This document shows, piece by piece, positions 54,356 through 63,408 of a stretch of DNA of 64,000 nt. This DNA comes from Acetobacter ascendens. GTDB taxonomy: Bacteria > Pseudomonadota > Alphaproteobacteria > Acetobacterales > Acetobacteraceae. The notes beneath the pieces are model-generated. The model made no database searches and was not told where the DNA came from. It was given only the letters and a program-made list of their open reading frames with translations. Position numbers and translations under genes: made by a program. The stretch is taken from contig NZ_CP015164.1 of assembly GCF_001766235.1 (NCBI RefSeq), positions 1,082,501 to 1,146,500 of the forward strand. The letters are read 5' to 3'. How positions within the stretch are numbered: position 1 is the first letter of the stretch; the number at the start of each line of letters is the position of its first letter.

Positions 54356-56053
54356 TTATGCACGCACCTTGAAGCGTGCTGGCATAACAGGCTCACCCAA
54401 ACTTCCCTTGGCAGGCGCAGCCTCTACTGGTTCTGGGTCCATCTCAATGGCATGGCAGGGGCACTGTTCTGCGCAAACTGCGCAGCCTGTGCACAGATCC
54501 ATGGCAACCGCATATCCTTTTCCCGGCCCTAGCCGTGTAATGGCTTGCTCTGGGCAGGATGCATAGCAATTGTCACATTCAAAACAGTTGCCGCAGGAAA
54601 GGCACCTTCCGGCTTCATAGCGGGCCGTTTTTTCATCCAAACCAGCGAATATTTCGTCAAACCCGGCCCGCTCTGTTAAAGGGCGTTCAGTCTGCTTGCT
54701 TCTGTCTGCCTGCGCGTAATCTGGCAGGTGCAGCATATCAAATGAAACCAGCGGATGCGCCGCAGGATGCACATAGCGCTGCCCGACCAAATAAGCATTG
54801 ATAGCACGAGCAGCTAGCTTACCGTGGCCTGTAGCGGTTGTCATGGTGCGTGCGCCGCCTATGCAATCTCCACCTGCAAAAATACCTTCCTGCCCTGTCA
54901 TGAGGGTTGAGGCATCTACAGCAACCGTATCATTTTTATTTATGCTGATAGCGGGAGCTGTTTTCAATAATGCCAGATCACTATGTTGCCCTACAGCCAT
55001 AACCATTGCATCTGCGGGCAAATGCATTGTCTGCCCTGTAGGGGTTACGCTGCCATCTGGGTTCATGGTTACCTTTTCAACCGTTACCCCATCTGCGCCA
55101 AAATGATCTGCAACACTCAGCCATTCAATTTTAACCCCTTCTGCAAAAGCAGCGTCTGCCTCGCTTGGCAAAGCTTCCATATGCTTGGGATCGTAACGGA
55201 AAATGAGAACCGTATCTTTGGCACCCAGCCGTTCTGCTGTACGGGCGGCATCCATTGCCACGTTGCCACCACCAACAATGACAACGCTGCGGCCTAGCTG
55301 GGGCCTTGCACCTTTGCTTACTTCATCTAGCAAGCTCACGGCATCCACTAGTTTTTTACCATCTGTTGCGGGAATATTCAGATGGTTACCCAATTGGGTT
55401 CCTACCGCCACAAATACGGCATCAAACCCACCTTGCCAGCGCGCCTGCATAATATCATCAACCCGCACACCACACCGCAGTGTAACACCCGGCATGGATG
55501 TTATTTTGGCAATTTCATCTTTAAGAGACTGCCGCGGCAACCTGTAGGCTGGGATACCATGCATCATCATCCCGCCTGGTTCTGCTGCGGCCTCATGTAT
55601 TTCAACCTGATGCCCCAATCTGGCAAGGTGATAGGCGCAGGAAAGCCCGGCTGGGCCGCTGCCTATAATCAGCACCTTTTTGCCTGTAGATGGAGCTGAC
55701 TGAAAATTCCAGCCATTCTGCACAGCCAAATCACCCAAAAACCGTTCCACAGCATGAATGGATACCGCACCATCCAAGCTGCCTCGGTTACATCCGCCTT
55801 CACACGGGTGATAGCATGCCCTGCCATGCACTGCTGGCATCGGGTTGTTTTCTGTAAGTGCATGCCATGCTTTTTCGTAATCTCCGGCCTGTGCATGCGC
55901 CAACCAGCCTTGAATATCCTCCCCCGCAGGACAGGCATGATTACAAGGCGGCAAAAAATGTTTGTAAGCCGGTCTTTGCCATCGAGAACTCCCAACACCT
56001 CTACGTGTTGTATCCTGCATGACCTGTGTCATGTCGTGCAGCTTTATAGTCAT
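54356..56053 (-). CDS. GltD-like NAD(P)-dependent oxidoreductase with C-terminal ferredoxin domain
   Basis: 565 aa. N-terminal Fer4_20 domain (PPCNHACPAGEDIQGWL, GRACYHPCEGGCNRG), an FAD site VLIIGSGPAGLSCAYHLARLG, an NADPH site SVVIVGGGNVAMDAARTAER, and the AVGQHSD and IFAGGDCIGGARTMTTA blocks, as in glutamate synthase small subunits. The C-terminus adds a CLSCGNCFECDNCYASCP site and CTGCAVCAEQCPC, a 2[4Fe-4S] ferredoxin domain. It probably moves electrons between NAD(P)H and the ferredoxin of NifJ. First gene of the operon; ATG 56053 follows GGGAGAG, and its stop lies 13 nt before nifJ. Confidence 0.82.
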   Translation of the reverse strand: MTIKLHDMTQVMQDTTRRGVGSSRWQRPAYKHFLPPCNHACPAGEDIQGWLAHAQAGDYEKAWHALTENNPMPAVHGRACYHPCEGGCNRGSLDGAVSIHAVERFLGDLAVQNGWNFQSAPSTGKKVLIIGSGPAGLSCAYHLARLGHQVEIHEAAAEPGGMMMHGIPAYRLPRQSLKDEIAKITSMPGVTLRCGVRVDDIMQARWQGGFDAVFVAVGTQLGNHLNIPATDGKKLVDAVSLLDEVSKGARPQLGRSVVIVGGGNVAMDAARTAERLGAKDTVLIFRYDPKHMEALPSEADAAFAEGVKIEWLSVADHFGADGVTVEKVTMNPDGSVTPTGQTMHLPADAMVMAVGQHSDLALLKTAPAISINKNDTVAVDASTLMTGQEGIFAGGDCIGGARTMTTATGHGKLAARAINAYLVGQRYVHPAAHPLVSFDMLHLPDYAQADRSKQTERPLTERAGFDEIFAGLDEKTARYEAGRCLSCGNCFECDNCYASCPEQAITRLGPGKGYAVAMDLCTGCAVCAEQCPCHAIEMDPEPVEAAPAKGSLGEPVMPARFKVRA

Positions 56054-57043
56054 GTAGGTTCTCTCCCGACCCCGTGGCCATTTTAAAGTGACCGTGCGTA
56101 TGCAACGCGCATTTACGGAACAGATTGCTAAAACACGAGCATGAACCGCAATGCGCTGTGTGCAGGAAGCCAAAAATCGAATAATACGTCAACTTTAAAT
56201 TAATAAAATCATTTTCTTATTTAAATTATTTTCTTGCGAATAGATTTCATTAAAAACAATTTTTGACGATAATTATTATTCATAAAAGAAATAAGAACCA
56301 AAACAGTGCTGTATTCCGAAAAATACTTAACTTGACACATTAATCATATTTTATAATTTTCACAAAAGCCTTCTTGTTTTCCTTATAATAAGGATCCTAG
56401 ACATAATAGGCAGGCAAATATTTTTGTAAAAAAGACACTTCATTTGAGTGCCGCAAAATCACCAGATTTTTCTGTATTTTGGAATGAAATATTACGTCAT
56501 CATCTCCTTCAAAAAATTTTTGCACTATATGTCATAATTTTTATCCTGAAAGACTTTATGCAGAAACCACTCCCACTGCTTATTCCGAACAAGATCGGCA
56601 AAGAGACTTCAACGACGCAGACACCAACCACGATGATTGCCTATCTTTTGATGAATTCGATACAGAAGTTAGAAAAATTCTGTCTTCCAGAGATGATTTT
56701 TCATCACGAGGCTTTGCGATACTTCCCACATCAGCTCAAGACACTATTTCTAAATGATGAATTTCATAAAATGGATCATGGTTATAAGTGTTTTTTAAAC
56801 GTTAACTAGAATCAGGTATTATAAATATTAAATGAAATTTCTATATTAATTTAATATTTTATATGTGATTTATTCTGTTAGTTTATTTAATTTTGTTTTG
56901 ATTTTTTGTTTATTATAATATTATATCCTCTTTTATGATGTATTGAAAAATATCTCTTTTTTAATCTCATTTTATTGCCGCTTTCAGATAGCGGAATTTT
57001 ACTGTAAACAAAGAGCGAGAAGGACACTGGAGTTTGTAAAAAA
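56054..57043. other. AT-rich intergenic region with a possible broken EF-hand gene
   Basis: About 990 bp between the divergent nifJ operon and the TetR-type gene, strongly AT-rich at 56190-56450 and 56800-57000. It must hold the nifJ operon promoter. I looked for an FNR-type box (TTGAT-N4-ATCAA) and found only weak half-sites (TTGAC near 56195 and 56333). The middle contains the EF-hand-like frame listed separately. Confidence 0.5.
56488..56757 (+). pseudogene. Possible exported EF-hand protein, start missing or frameshifted
   Basis: The open frame has no ATG/GTG/TTG start but codes for YAETTPTAYSEQDRQRDF followed by DTNHDDCLSFDEF, a complete 12-residue EF-hand loop with D, N, D and E at positions 1, 3, 5 and 12. 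A signal-like hydrophobic stretch (IFALYVIIFIL) lies in another frame just upstream, so one indel near 56540-56557 could rejoin a secreted calcium-binding protein of about 100 residues. Alternatively the match is chance. No ribosome site is clear. Confidence 0.35.
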
Positions 57044-57718
57044 TTGACGGAACACCCGCAAAAGCCCGTTACCAAGGCTAAACCAACAACAACCAGACCC
57101 AAAAAGTCCTATCGCGCTTCTCAAAAACGCGAAATGACGCGCGCATTCAAGCAAGACGCCTTTGAAAGCGCTGCGTGGAAAGTCTTTTCCGGTATTGGCC
57201 TAGATGCGGCAACGGTTAGAGATATTGTTGCACTTAGCAATGTTTCTCCCGGCAGTTTCTATAATTATTACAAAACCAAAGAAGCCATTTTTGATATTAT
57301 CCTCGTAAAAGTTGCGCAGCGTGTAAGAAGTGCCGCACGCTTGGCACGGAGTGAAGAAGATAATCTGGATGCAATGCTCCAGAAAAGTCAGTGTGCGGCT
57401 TTCCGGGAACTTCTAAGCATTCATGGTGCCCCGCATTTTCTGGAGCTTAACCAGCACCATATCAGAGCCAAGCTTTTTAATATGAGTGAAACACGGGAAA
57501 TGCTGGATGACCTGAAGCAAAATCTGCTCAAGCGGGTCCCAATGAAAAATACATCTCCTGAACGTATGGATTTTATTGCGACCGCTGTTTTAACAACGAC
57601 TCTGGAAGGGTTGCTGTATATTGCACGCAACCCTTTGGTCGATATTGATCAAACTTCCCGACTTACAGCCGGCATGGCGGCGGCAGGTATCCATGCTGCT
57701 GCGGCTGCTGCAGGCTAA
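57044..57718 (+). CDS. TetR-family transcriptional regulator
   Basis: 224 aa. A basic N-terminal tail is followed by the TetR helix-turn-helix (residues about 40-85: AATVRDIVALSNVSPGSFYN with YYKTKEAIFDIIL) and an all-helical ligand-binding half. The start is a TTG with GGAG about 12 nt upstream; no in-frame ATG precedes the DNA-binding domain. It stands between the nifJ operon (divergent) and mntP (convergent); its target is not evident, though the divergent nifJ operon is a possibility. It ends in an alanine-rich tail. Confidence 0.85.
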   Translation: MTEHPQKPVTKAKPTTTRPKKSYRASQKREMTRAFKQDAFESAAWKVFSGIGLDAATVRDIVALSNVSPGSFYNYYKTKEAIFDIILVKVAQRVRSAARLARSEEDNLDAMLQKSQCAAFRELLSIHGAPHFLELNQHHIRAKLFNMSETREMLDDLKQNLLKRVPMKNTSPERMDFIATAVLTTTLEGLLYIARNPLVDIDQTSRLTAGMAAAGIHAAAAAAG

Positions 57719-57727
57719 CTTTTTACC

Positions 57728-58318
57728 TTACCCGGCAGCAGATGTAAGATGTGTGTATAGGATAGAGCAGCCAATAAGCATTAGCGCTATACCGCCACAG
57801 ATTTCTGCATAACGGCCAATCCATACGCTGGCATGCCGCCCCAGCATGACCCCTGCCGTTGCCATAACTGTGGTAACGGCACCAATAACCAAGCAAGCAG
57901 ATAAAATATTAACCTGCATAACGCCCAGGCTTACCCCAACTGCAGTTGCATCTATGCTGGTTGCCAAAGCTGTTCCAATTAGCCCCAGCACACCACGGCT
58001 GGCAGCTTTAGGCTGTTCAATCTCTGCCTCTTCTTCTGGTTCATCCTTCATGGCCAGGCGGATCATGTTGCCACCTATGCCGCAAAGCAGTGCAAAGGCT
58101 ATCCAATGGTCTACTGCTGCAATCCATGTGCTTAGAGCCAAACCCAGCATCCAGCCCACAACCGGGGTAATGGCCTCAAAAAACCCAAACACAGCACCAA
58201 TACGCAGGGCATCATTCCAACGGGCATGCTTAACATTGGCACCCTTGCCAACCGCAGCAGCAAAAGCATCCACAGAAAGGGAAAGCCCCAGAATACCGAG
58301 TGTGAAAATACCAATCAT
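57728..58318 (-). CDS. mntP: Manganese efflux pump MntP
   Basis: An inner-membrane exporter of Mn2+, 196 aa with six helices in two repeats (IGIFTLGILGLSLSVDAFAA, GAVFGFFEAITPVVGWMLGL, then GLIGTALATSIDATAVGVSL). The two SxDA motifs (LSVDAFA, TSIDATA) carry the conserved aspartates. The ATG at 58318 gives the family N-terminus; an open frame extending to 58561 is the riboswitch leader read as protein. Expression is expected to rise with manganese through that leader. Confidence 0.92.
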   Translation of the reverse strand: MIGIFTLGILGLSLSVDAFAAAVGKGANVKHARWNDALRIGAVFGFFEAITPVVGWMLGLALSTWIAAVDHWIAFALLCGIGGNMIRLAMKDEPEEEAEIEQPKAASRGVLGLIGTALATSIDATAVGVSLGVMQVNILSACLVIGAVTTVMATAGVMLGRHASVWIGRYAEICGGIALMLIGCSILYTHLTSAAG

Positions 58319-58379
58319 GAGCAAGTCCAAGGGCCGCAAAACACAAAACAGCACACATCGCCCCCCGGCCGTAGCGGAG

Positions 58380-58500
58380 GCAATGATGTCGTTGGTCTTG
58401 CTGGGCGTTTTTTCTAAAACGCTGTCTCCGCCATGGTCTACTGACCAAGTATGTTGACGAAGACCCCTCTGTAACAGAGGGTGGCTACTCCCCAATGAAC
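58380..58500 (-). promoter_or_regulatory. yybP-ykoY manganese riboswitch upstream of mntP
   Basis: The - strand leader has the hallmark blocks of the yybP-ykoY aptamer in order: GGGGAGTAGCC (58483-58493), CGTCAACATACTTGG (about 58444-58458), GGCGGAGACAG (about 58422-58432) and CCCAGCAAGACC (about 58392-58403), with a stem CCTCTGTTACAGAGG between the first two. It ends about 60 nt before mntP, leaving room for an expression platform; a C/G-rich helix (CCTCCG...CGGCCGGGGGG) lies there. The remaining bases of 58319-58683 hold the promoters of mntP and the divergent GST gene. Confidence 0.88.
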
Positions 58501-59248
58501 GGAGCCTCTGTATCAATATCGCAGATGTTCCGCAAGAGCCTGAAAAACCGAAAGTTTTCATGCAACAGATGAGGCATTCATAATAATTCGAAATAAGAAG
58601 GTGAACGCTAGACAGAAACAGCCGTTAATATGCTGAAGCCGAATTACGCGTGACATAAACTCGATAAAAAGGACAAAAACACTATGATAAAATTATATTA
58701 CACTCCGGGTGCCTGCTCTTTAGCATTTCATATTATTTTAAACGAAACACGCCTGCCCTTCGGCCTGGAAAAGGTGGACCTAAAAACCAAGACATTGGAA
58801 GACGGTCGAGATTATCTTAAGATCAATCCACGCGGTGCTGTTCCTGCCATCGAAATTTCACCCGGCGTAGTGCTGACTCAAAACGTGGCTATTCTGCCAT
58901 ATATTGGCAATCTTTCTGATATTGCTGCTTTTCGGCCAGCAGAAGGTTCCTTAGATCGCTCACGTATGCTGGAAGCATTGGGCTTTTGTGAAGATGTGCA
59001 CAGTGCTTTTGGTATGCTCTTCACTCCAGATCTGGCCGATACCACACACGCACTTTGCCTGAAAACAGTCACCCGGCGGTTGGAACAACTTGAGCGACTG
59101 CTGGAAAGCAATGGTACAGACTATTTGCTTCCTGCTGGGTTTAGCCAGCCAGATGCCCTTATGGCCGTAATTTTAAGCTGGGCAACCCCTTTAGAGATAG
59201 ATCTTGCAGCTTACCCCAAAGGTAACGGGCCGTTCTGGGCCGCCTTGA

Positions 59249-60859
59249 TTATGCGGCCTGTCTGTGCGGTGTATTCAGGGGTTGCCAATTCCATGGCAAT
59301 AGTTCGTGGAGCCGATTGATCTTGTGCTCGTTGATACGGGCCAGGACGTCGGCGAGGTAATCGTGCGGGTTGATGCCTGAGAGTTTTGCGCTTTCGATAA
59401 GCGTCATGGCATCAGCGATGTTGTCGCCCCCGGCGTCTGAACCGGCAAACAGATAGTTTTTCCGCCCGACGCATACCGGTCGTATGGCCCGTTCGGCAGG
59501 ATTGTTGTCGATGGCAACACGACCATCTTCGAGGAAGAGGGTAAAGGCTGCCCACCGGTTGAGCGCATAACGGATTGCTTTTGCCAGTTCCCCCTTGCCT
59601 GGGATACGGGCGAACTGTGTTTCGCACCATGCGTGGAATGCTGTGACACGAGGGCGGCTTTTTTCCTGTCGGACAGCCAGACGATACGGAGCAGGAGACC
59701 CGGTGAGCTGCCGCTCGATATCGTAGAGTTCCCCGATCTGCTCGAGTGCTTCCCTTGCGATTGTCGAATCACTGCCCTTCCAGACATCATGGAAGGCCCT
59801 GCGGAGATGAGCCCAGCAGGCCGCTTCGCGCACATGCACGGTTCCCGTTGCATCGGGTTTATACAGATCCCTGAACCCCGCGTAGGCGTCAGCCTGCAGA
59901 ATGCCCCGGAACTGTGCCAGATGGGTCTGGGGATTGATCCCCTTGCGATCGGGAGAGAACCAGTAGGCCACGGCGGGCGGATCACTCCCGCCCCAGGGGC
60001 GGGGATCGCGCAGATAGGTCCAGATCCGCCCTTCCTTCACACCACGTGGTTTCCCAGCCTGACGCAGGCGAGGATCAAGAACCTGGATGGGTGTATCATC
60101 GGCATGCAGCAGGTCTGCCTTTACGACATCCTGACGGATCAGATCTGTGAGAGGACGCAGAACGGCAACGGCCTGACCACACCAGTCGATCAGGGTTGAA
60201 CGGGGAATGTCCACACCCTGACGGGAAAAGATCTCATTCTGACGATAAAGCGGAATGTGATCATCGAATTTTGAGACCAGGATATGGGCCAGCAGCCCGG
60301 GGCCAGCCATGCCCCGTGGGACAGGGCGCGACGGTGCTTCAGGCTGTACCATTGTTTCGCAATGACGGCAGGATTTCTTCAGCCGTGCCGTTTCGACAAC
60401 TTTCAGTTTTGCCGCAATAAAGTCCAGTATTTCGGTGACATCTTCGCCAACGAGGCGTAGGGGACCGCCACAGGCGGGACAGGCCTCGCCCGGGTCGAGA
60501 ACAATACGCTCCCGTGGTGTCGTGTCGGAAACCTTTGGTTTGCCGCGCCGTCTGGGGGAAGAGACCACACCATCGCTGTCATCGTGCTCCCTGATGTCAG
60601 GAGAAGGATCGGCTGCCGCGATGGCGATTTTCACATCTTCAAGAAGCAGTTCGAGCTGTTCAATCTCACGGTCTATCTTTTCTGAACTGGCCCCGAATTT
60701 CTGTTTCTGAAGACGCGCGATCCGGATTTTGAGAGACTGGACAAGAGCTTCATACGCACGGGCTGAAGCGGAAAGCCGAGCCACTTCAGTCTGCAGGGAA
60801 ACAATCATTTCCCTCAGGATATCTGGATCATCAGGCAGGACCGCGGGCGCATGCGTCAT
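59249..60859 (-). CDS. tnpC: IS66 transposase TnpC
   Basis: 536 aa. N-terminal leucine-rich coiled coil (ILREMIVSLQTEVARLSASA), zinc-binding pairs (CPACGGPL, CRHCETM), central domain with LLHADDTPIQVL (Asp), REAACWAHLRRAFHDVW, and the DDE remainder with DNNPAERAIRPVCVGRKNYL (Glu). C-terminal IS66_C motif GINPHDYLADVLARI. Starts 63 nt after tnpB. Confidence 0.95.
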   Translation of the reverse strand: MTHAPAVLPDDPDILREMIVSLQTEVARLSASARAYEALVQSLKIRIARLQKQKFGASSEKIDREIEQLELLLEDVKIAIAAADPSPDIREHDDSDGVVSSPRRRGKPKVSDTTPRERIVLDPGEACPACGGPLRLVGEDVTEILDFIAAKLKVVETARLKKSCRHCETMVQPEAPSRPVPRGMAGPGLLAHILVSKFDDHIPLYRQNEIFSRQGVDIPRSTLIDWCGQAVAVLRPLTDLIRQDVVKADLLHADDTPIQVLDPRLRQAGKPRGVKEGRIWTYLRDPRPWGGSDPPAVAYWFSPDRKGINPQTHLAQFRGILQADAYAGFRDLYKPDATGTVHVREAACWAHLRRAFHDVWKGSDSTIAREALEQIGELYDIERQLTGSPAPYRLAVRQEKSRPRVTAFHAWCETQFARIPGKGELAKAIRYALNRWAAFTLFLEDGRVAIDNNPAERAIRPVCVGRKNYLFAGSDAGGDNIADAMTLIESAKLSGINPHDYLADVLARINEHKINRLHELLPWNWQPLNTPHRQAA

Positions 60860-60922
60860 TATGAAAAAATAGCAGAAAACCCAATAAAAGACAAAAGGTT
60901 CTGCACGATCACGCCATAAAAA

Positions 60923-61270
60923 TCAGGCCACGCGAGACGGTGGCGCAGACCAGGAAGGTCGTCTCCACTCCATGCCTTCCCACAGCATGGCCATCTGTGC
61001 GGCTGTCAGGCGTGCAACGCCATCTGCCGGCGAGGGCCATGGAAAACGTCCCTTCTCAAGCACCTTGTAATAAAGACAGAACCCCTGACCGTCCCACATC
61101 AGAAGCTTGATCCTGTCCCCACGGCGACCACGAAAGGCAAAGAGCGCTCCCGATGTCGGGTTCTGACGCAGCACGTCCTGTGCCAGTGCAGCCAGACCCG
61201 ATATCCCCTTGCGCATATCCGTAACCCCGCAGGCCAGATAGACGCGCACACCGTTGCCCACGCCAATCAT
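60923..61270 (-). CDS. tnpB: IS66 Orf2 accessory protein TnpB
   Basis: 115 aa, the IS66 Orf2 family: VRVYLACGVTDMRKGISGLA, GALFAFRGRRGDRIKLLMWD, GQGFCLYYKVLEKGRF. Required together with TnpC in IS66 transposition; exact role unknown. It overlaps the tnpA stop by 4 nt (ATGA), indicating coupled translation. Confidence 0.95.
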   Translation of the reverse strand: MIGVGNGVRVYLACGVTDMRKGISGLAALAQDVLRQNPTSGALFAFRGRRGDRIKLLMWDGQGFCLYYKVLEKGRFPWPSPADGVARLTAAQMAMLWEGMEWRRPSWSAPPSRVA

Positions 61271-61626
61271 GCTGTCTCGGCAATCCGGATGATCTTCGCC
61301 AGAAACTCTTCTGCAGGATGTCCCGTCACCTTGATACTGCGGCCATTACGCAGCATAATGGCCAGCCCTTCATTATCATCGCCAGAGACCAGAGCAGGTG
61401 TCTTCACTGCAGCGACAGGAACAAACGCCACAGACTGATCCGGGGAAGACAGTCTGTGGCGGAAAGACGTCCGCCATTGGTAAAGATGTTGACGGGTCAG
61501 GTCATGCCGACGGGCCACATCCGATACACTTGCCCCGTCCACACCAACTTCAGCCAGTATCGCAAGCTTGCGTTCATCCGACCAGCGGCGACGGCGTTCA
61601 ACGCCAATCAGGATTTCTTGAGCCAT
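61267..61626 (-). CDS. tnpA: IS66 Orf1 DNA-binding protein TnpA
   Basis: 119 aa with an IS3/IS66-type helix-turn-helix (RRRRWSDERKLAILAEV, VSDVARRHDLTRQHLYQWR) and a C-terminal LRNGRSIKVTGHPAEEFL block. First gene of the IS66 operon. AGGTAG precedes the ATG. Confidence 0.92.
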   Translation of the reverse strand: MAQEILIGVERRRRWSDERKLAILAEVGVDGASVSDVARRHDLTRQHLYQWRTSFRHRLSSPDQSVAFVPVAAVKTPALVSGDDNEGLAIMLRNGRSIKVTGHPAEEFLAKIIRIAETA

Positions 61627-61827
61627 AGCTACCTCCCAAACAACGTCAATAACGACGTCGTTAACGACGGTAACTTACCACTCACAATCCTCACTCATAA
61701 GGCGGTCTCAAGCGGCCGCTTACCCCCAAAGCACGTGCTCTACGAGATAAAGTGTTCAACCGCCCAGCCACACAGGCTGCGCTTAAGGCCGAAGGTTTAG
61801 TGTAAGCTAGTAACCTTTCCTGCCCTG

Positions 61828-62673
61828 TTAGATACTCTGTTGATCCTGTGGGGCAGGAGAAACCACATACATGCCGGTTGTACGCGCAGGAGAAATCAAC
61901 ACCAATCCTGCAGCACGTGCCGTGCGTACTGCAAGTGCTGTAGGTGCAGAAAGCGACACTACAGCAGACATACCAGCAGCAACGGCTTTTGCTGCCATCT
62001 CATAAGAACAGCGACTTGTTAAAAAACAAAATCCCTGTGTGAAATCTAATTGATGCCTTAGCCCATAACCTATCAGCTTATCCAAAGCATTATGGCGGCC
62101 AACATCTTCTCGCATATGTAAAATATGGCCATTAGGCAGGCACCATGCTGCTGCATGCAACATACCTACGCCTTTATTTAAAACCTGATGATTCCTTAAA
62201 TTTTCTAATGCTTTATGGATTGCATCTGCATCAGGCTCCTGCCCTATTACACCAGATATTTTCCGGCTTGTTATACTCTCCATGTCCGCACCACAAATTC
62301 CGCACCCCGTCCGTCCGGCTATTGGGCGGCGCGTACGCGCGAGAACCTTGCGCAAGGCTTCTGCATTTACCCGCATATCAGCACGTAAGCCATCAGACTG
62401 TGTTGTTATGTCTATTTTCCGCAAATCTGTAACGGAAGAAATAATATCTTCTGTAAAAGAAAAACCCACAACAAAATCATGTACATCATGCGGTGTTATC
62501 ATCATGACCGCATAATCAATACCATTATATACCAAAGCAAGAGGCACCTCCTCTGCCACCATAAGTGTAATGTGCTCTCGCGTAATATCCGTGCTTTCAT
62601 GCCCTTGCGGCCAGCTTATCCGTTCCGCTTCACACGGCAGCGCTATAGAAAAGGATATATCTTCCGCCATCAC
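61828..62673 (-). CDS. fdhD: Formate dehydrogenase accessory sulfurtransferase FdhD
   Basis: Transfers sulphur from a cysteine desulfurase to the molybdenum cofactor so that formate dehydrogenases become active; cytosolic. 281 aa. The conserved CGIC (near residue 125, AGRTGCGICGADMES) carries the sulphur-binding cysteines; further blocks are MREDVGRHNALDKLIGYGL and LTSRCSYEMAAKAVAAGM. It overlaps mobA by 4 nt. No formate dehydrogenase gene is in the window. Confidence 0.94.
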   Translation of the reverse strand: MMAEDISFSIALPCEAERISWPQGHESTDITREHITLMVAEEVPLALVYNGIDYAVMMITPHDVHDFVVGFSFTEDIISSVTDLRKIDITTQSDGLRADMRVNAEALRKVLARTRRPIAGRTGCGICGADMESITSRKISGVIGQEPDADAIHKALENLRNHQVLNKGVGMLHAAAWCLPNGHILHMREDVGRHNALDKLIGYGLRHQLDFTQGFCFLTSRCSYEMAAKAVAAGMSAVVSLSAPTALAVRTARAAGLVLISPARTTGMYVVSPAPQDQQSI

Positions 62674-63305
62674 CCCTTTCCTCCTTCGGCCTCAACATTA
62701 CGCACAGAAGCGCAATATTTTTGGGCAAGCATAAGATCTTGAGGCGTGTTGATATTCATAAAAGGATCCATTCCCTCTACCAGAGGAAAATCTACAGCAC
62801 GTGCCCCCAAGGTATTTGCCAGTGTGCGCACACGTGTTTGATGCTTTTTATTCTCCTGTGTCAGAAAAGATAGCTGCGCTGCTAGCGCTGCCCTAGCAGA
62901 AACAGGCCATGCCGCTACCAATGGATGAGACCGTTCCCCACAACACGCATATGAAGGTGCAGGCACAAGTGCAGCCACAAGCCCGGCAGGAATAAACGGC
63001 GTATCCACCGGTATTGTTATGAGCGTAGTGTACCCGCTACTTTCTGCCCATTCCAAACCGCTTAACACCCCGGCCAATGGCCCCACATCATGCATGAAAT
63101 CTGGCAAAACCGGACAGTGCCACGCATCAAATCGTGCAGAATCACCATTAGCGCTAATAGCGACGGTACTACATTCTTGCTGCAAACGTGCAAAAACACG
63201 ATCTAAAGAAAGACCCTTCCCTGTATCTAAAAAGGCCTTATCCTGCCCATGCATTCGGCTTGCCTGCCCACCAGCTAATATCAGCCCCGCTATTTTCATA
63301 CCCAT
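62670..63305 (-). CDS. mobA: Molybdenum cofactor guanylyltransferase
   Basis: Adds GMP to molybdopterin to give the bis-MGD form used by DMSO-reductase family enzymes. 211 aa. GTP-binding N-terminus GLILAGGQASRMHGQDKAFL, then PVLPDFMHDVGPLAGVLSGL and TIPVDTPFIPAGL. It forms an operon with fdhD and is divergent from mobB (103 bp), where the promoters lie in an AT-rich stretch. Confidence 0.94.
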   Translation of the reverse strand: MGMKIAGLILAGGQASRMHGQDKAFLDTGKGLSLDRVFARLQQECSTVAISANGDSARFDAWHCPVLPDFMHDVGPLAGVLSGLEWAESSGYTTLITIPVDTPFIPAGLVAALVPAPSYACCGERSHPLVAAWPVSARAALAAQLSFLTQENKKHQTRVRTLANTLGARAVDFPLVEGMDPFMNINTPQDLMLAQKYCASVRNVEAEGGKG

Positions 63306-63408
63306 TCCACCATTCTTGAAAAATATCTTTTTCTTTGATTCTGATTTTTTACGTTTTACACATTCTAAAATCTAAAGATTTTTTCTATCCCTTACTGGTT
63401 TTGCAAGC

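Larger units (their letters stand above)
59222..61723 (-). mobile_element. IS66-family insertion sequence
   Basis: 2502 bp with typical IS66 ends: GTAACGGGCCGTTCTGG at the left and GTAAGCGGCCGCTTGAGACC (other strand) at the right, and an 8-bp duplication CCCCAAAG (59214-59221, 61724-61731). It carries tnpA, tnpB and tnpC in one operon and appears complete. Confidence 0.95.
58684..61805 (+). pseudogene. gst: Glutathione S-transferase, split by IS66
   Basis: The first 179 residues (58684-59221) show the thioredoxin-like N-domain (KLYYTPGACSLAFHIILNET, NPRGAVPAIEI) and most of the helical C-domain, ending LEIDLAAYPK. The last part lies at 61732-61805. Removing the 2502-bp IS66 and one copy of CCCCAAAG gives AYPKARALRDKVFNRPATQA in frame and a 203-aa protein, exactly GST size. 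At present a chimeric end of about 30 residues (NGPFWAALIMRPVCAVYSG) from the element is translated. The ATG follows AAAAGGA. A truncated, probably inactive enzyme. Confidence 0.92.

Noticed and set aside
56174..56350. FNR-type site upstream of the nifJ operon
   Set aside because: Only TTGAC half-sites with poor partners; too weak to mark, although regulation by oxygen would make sense.
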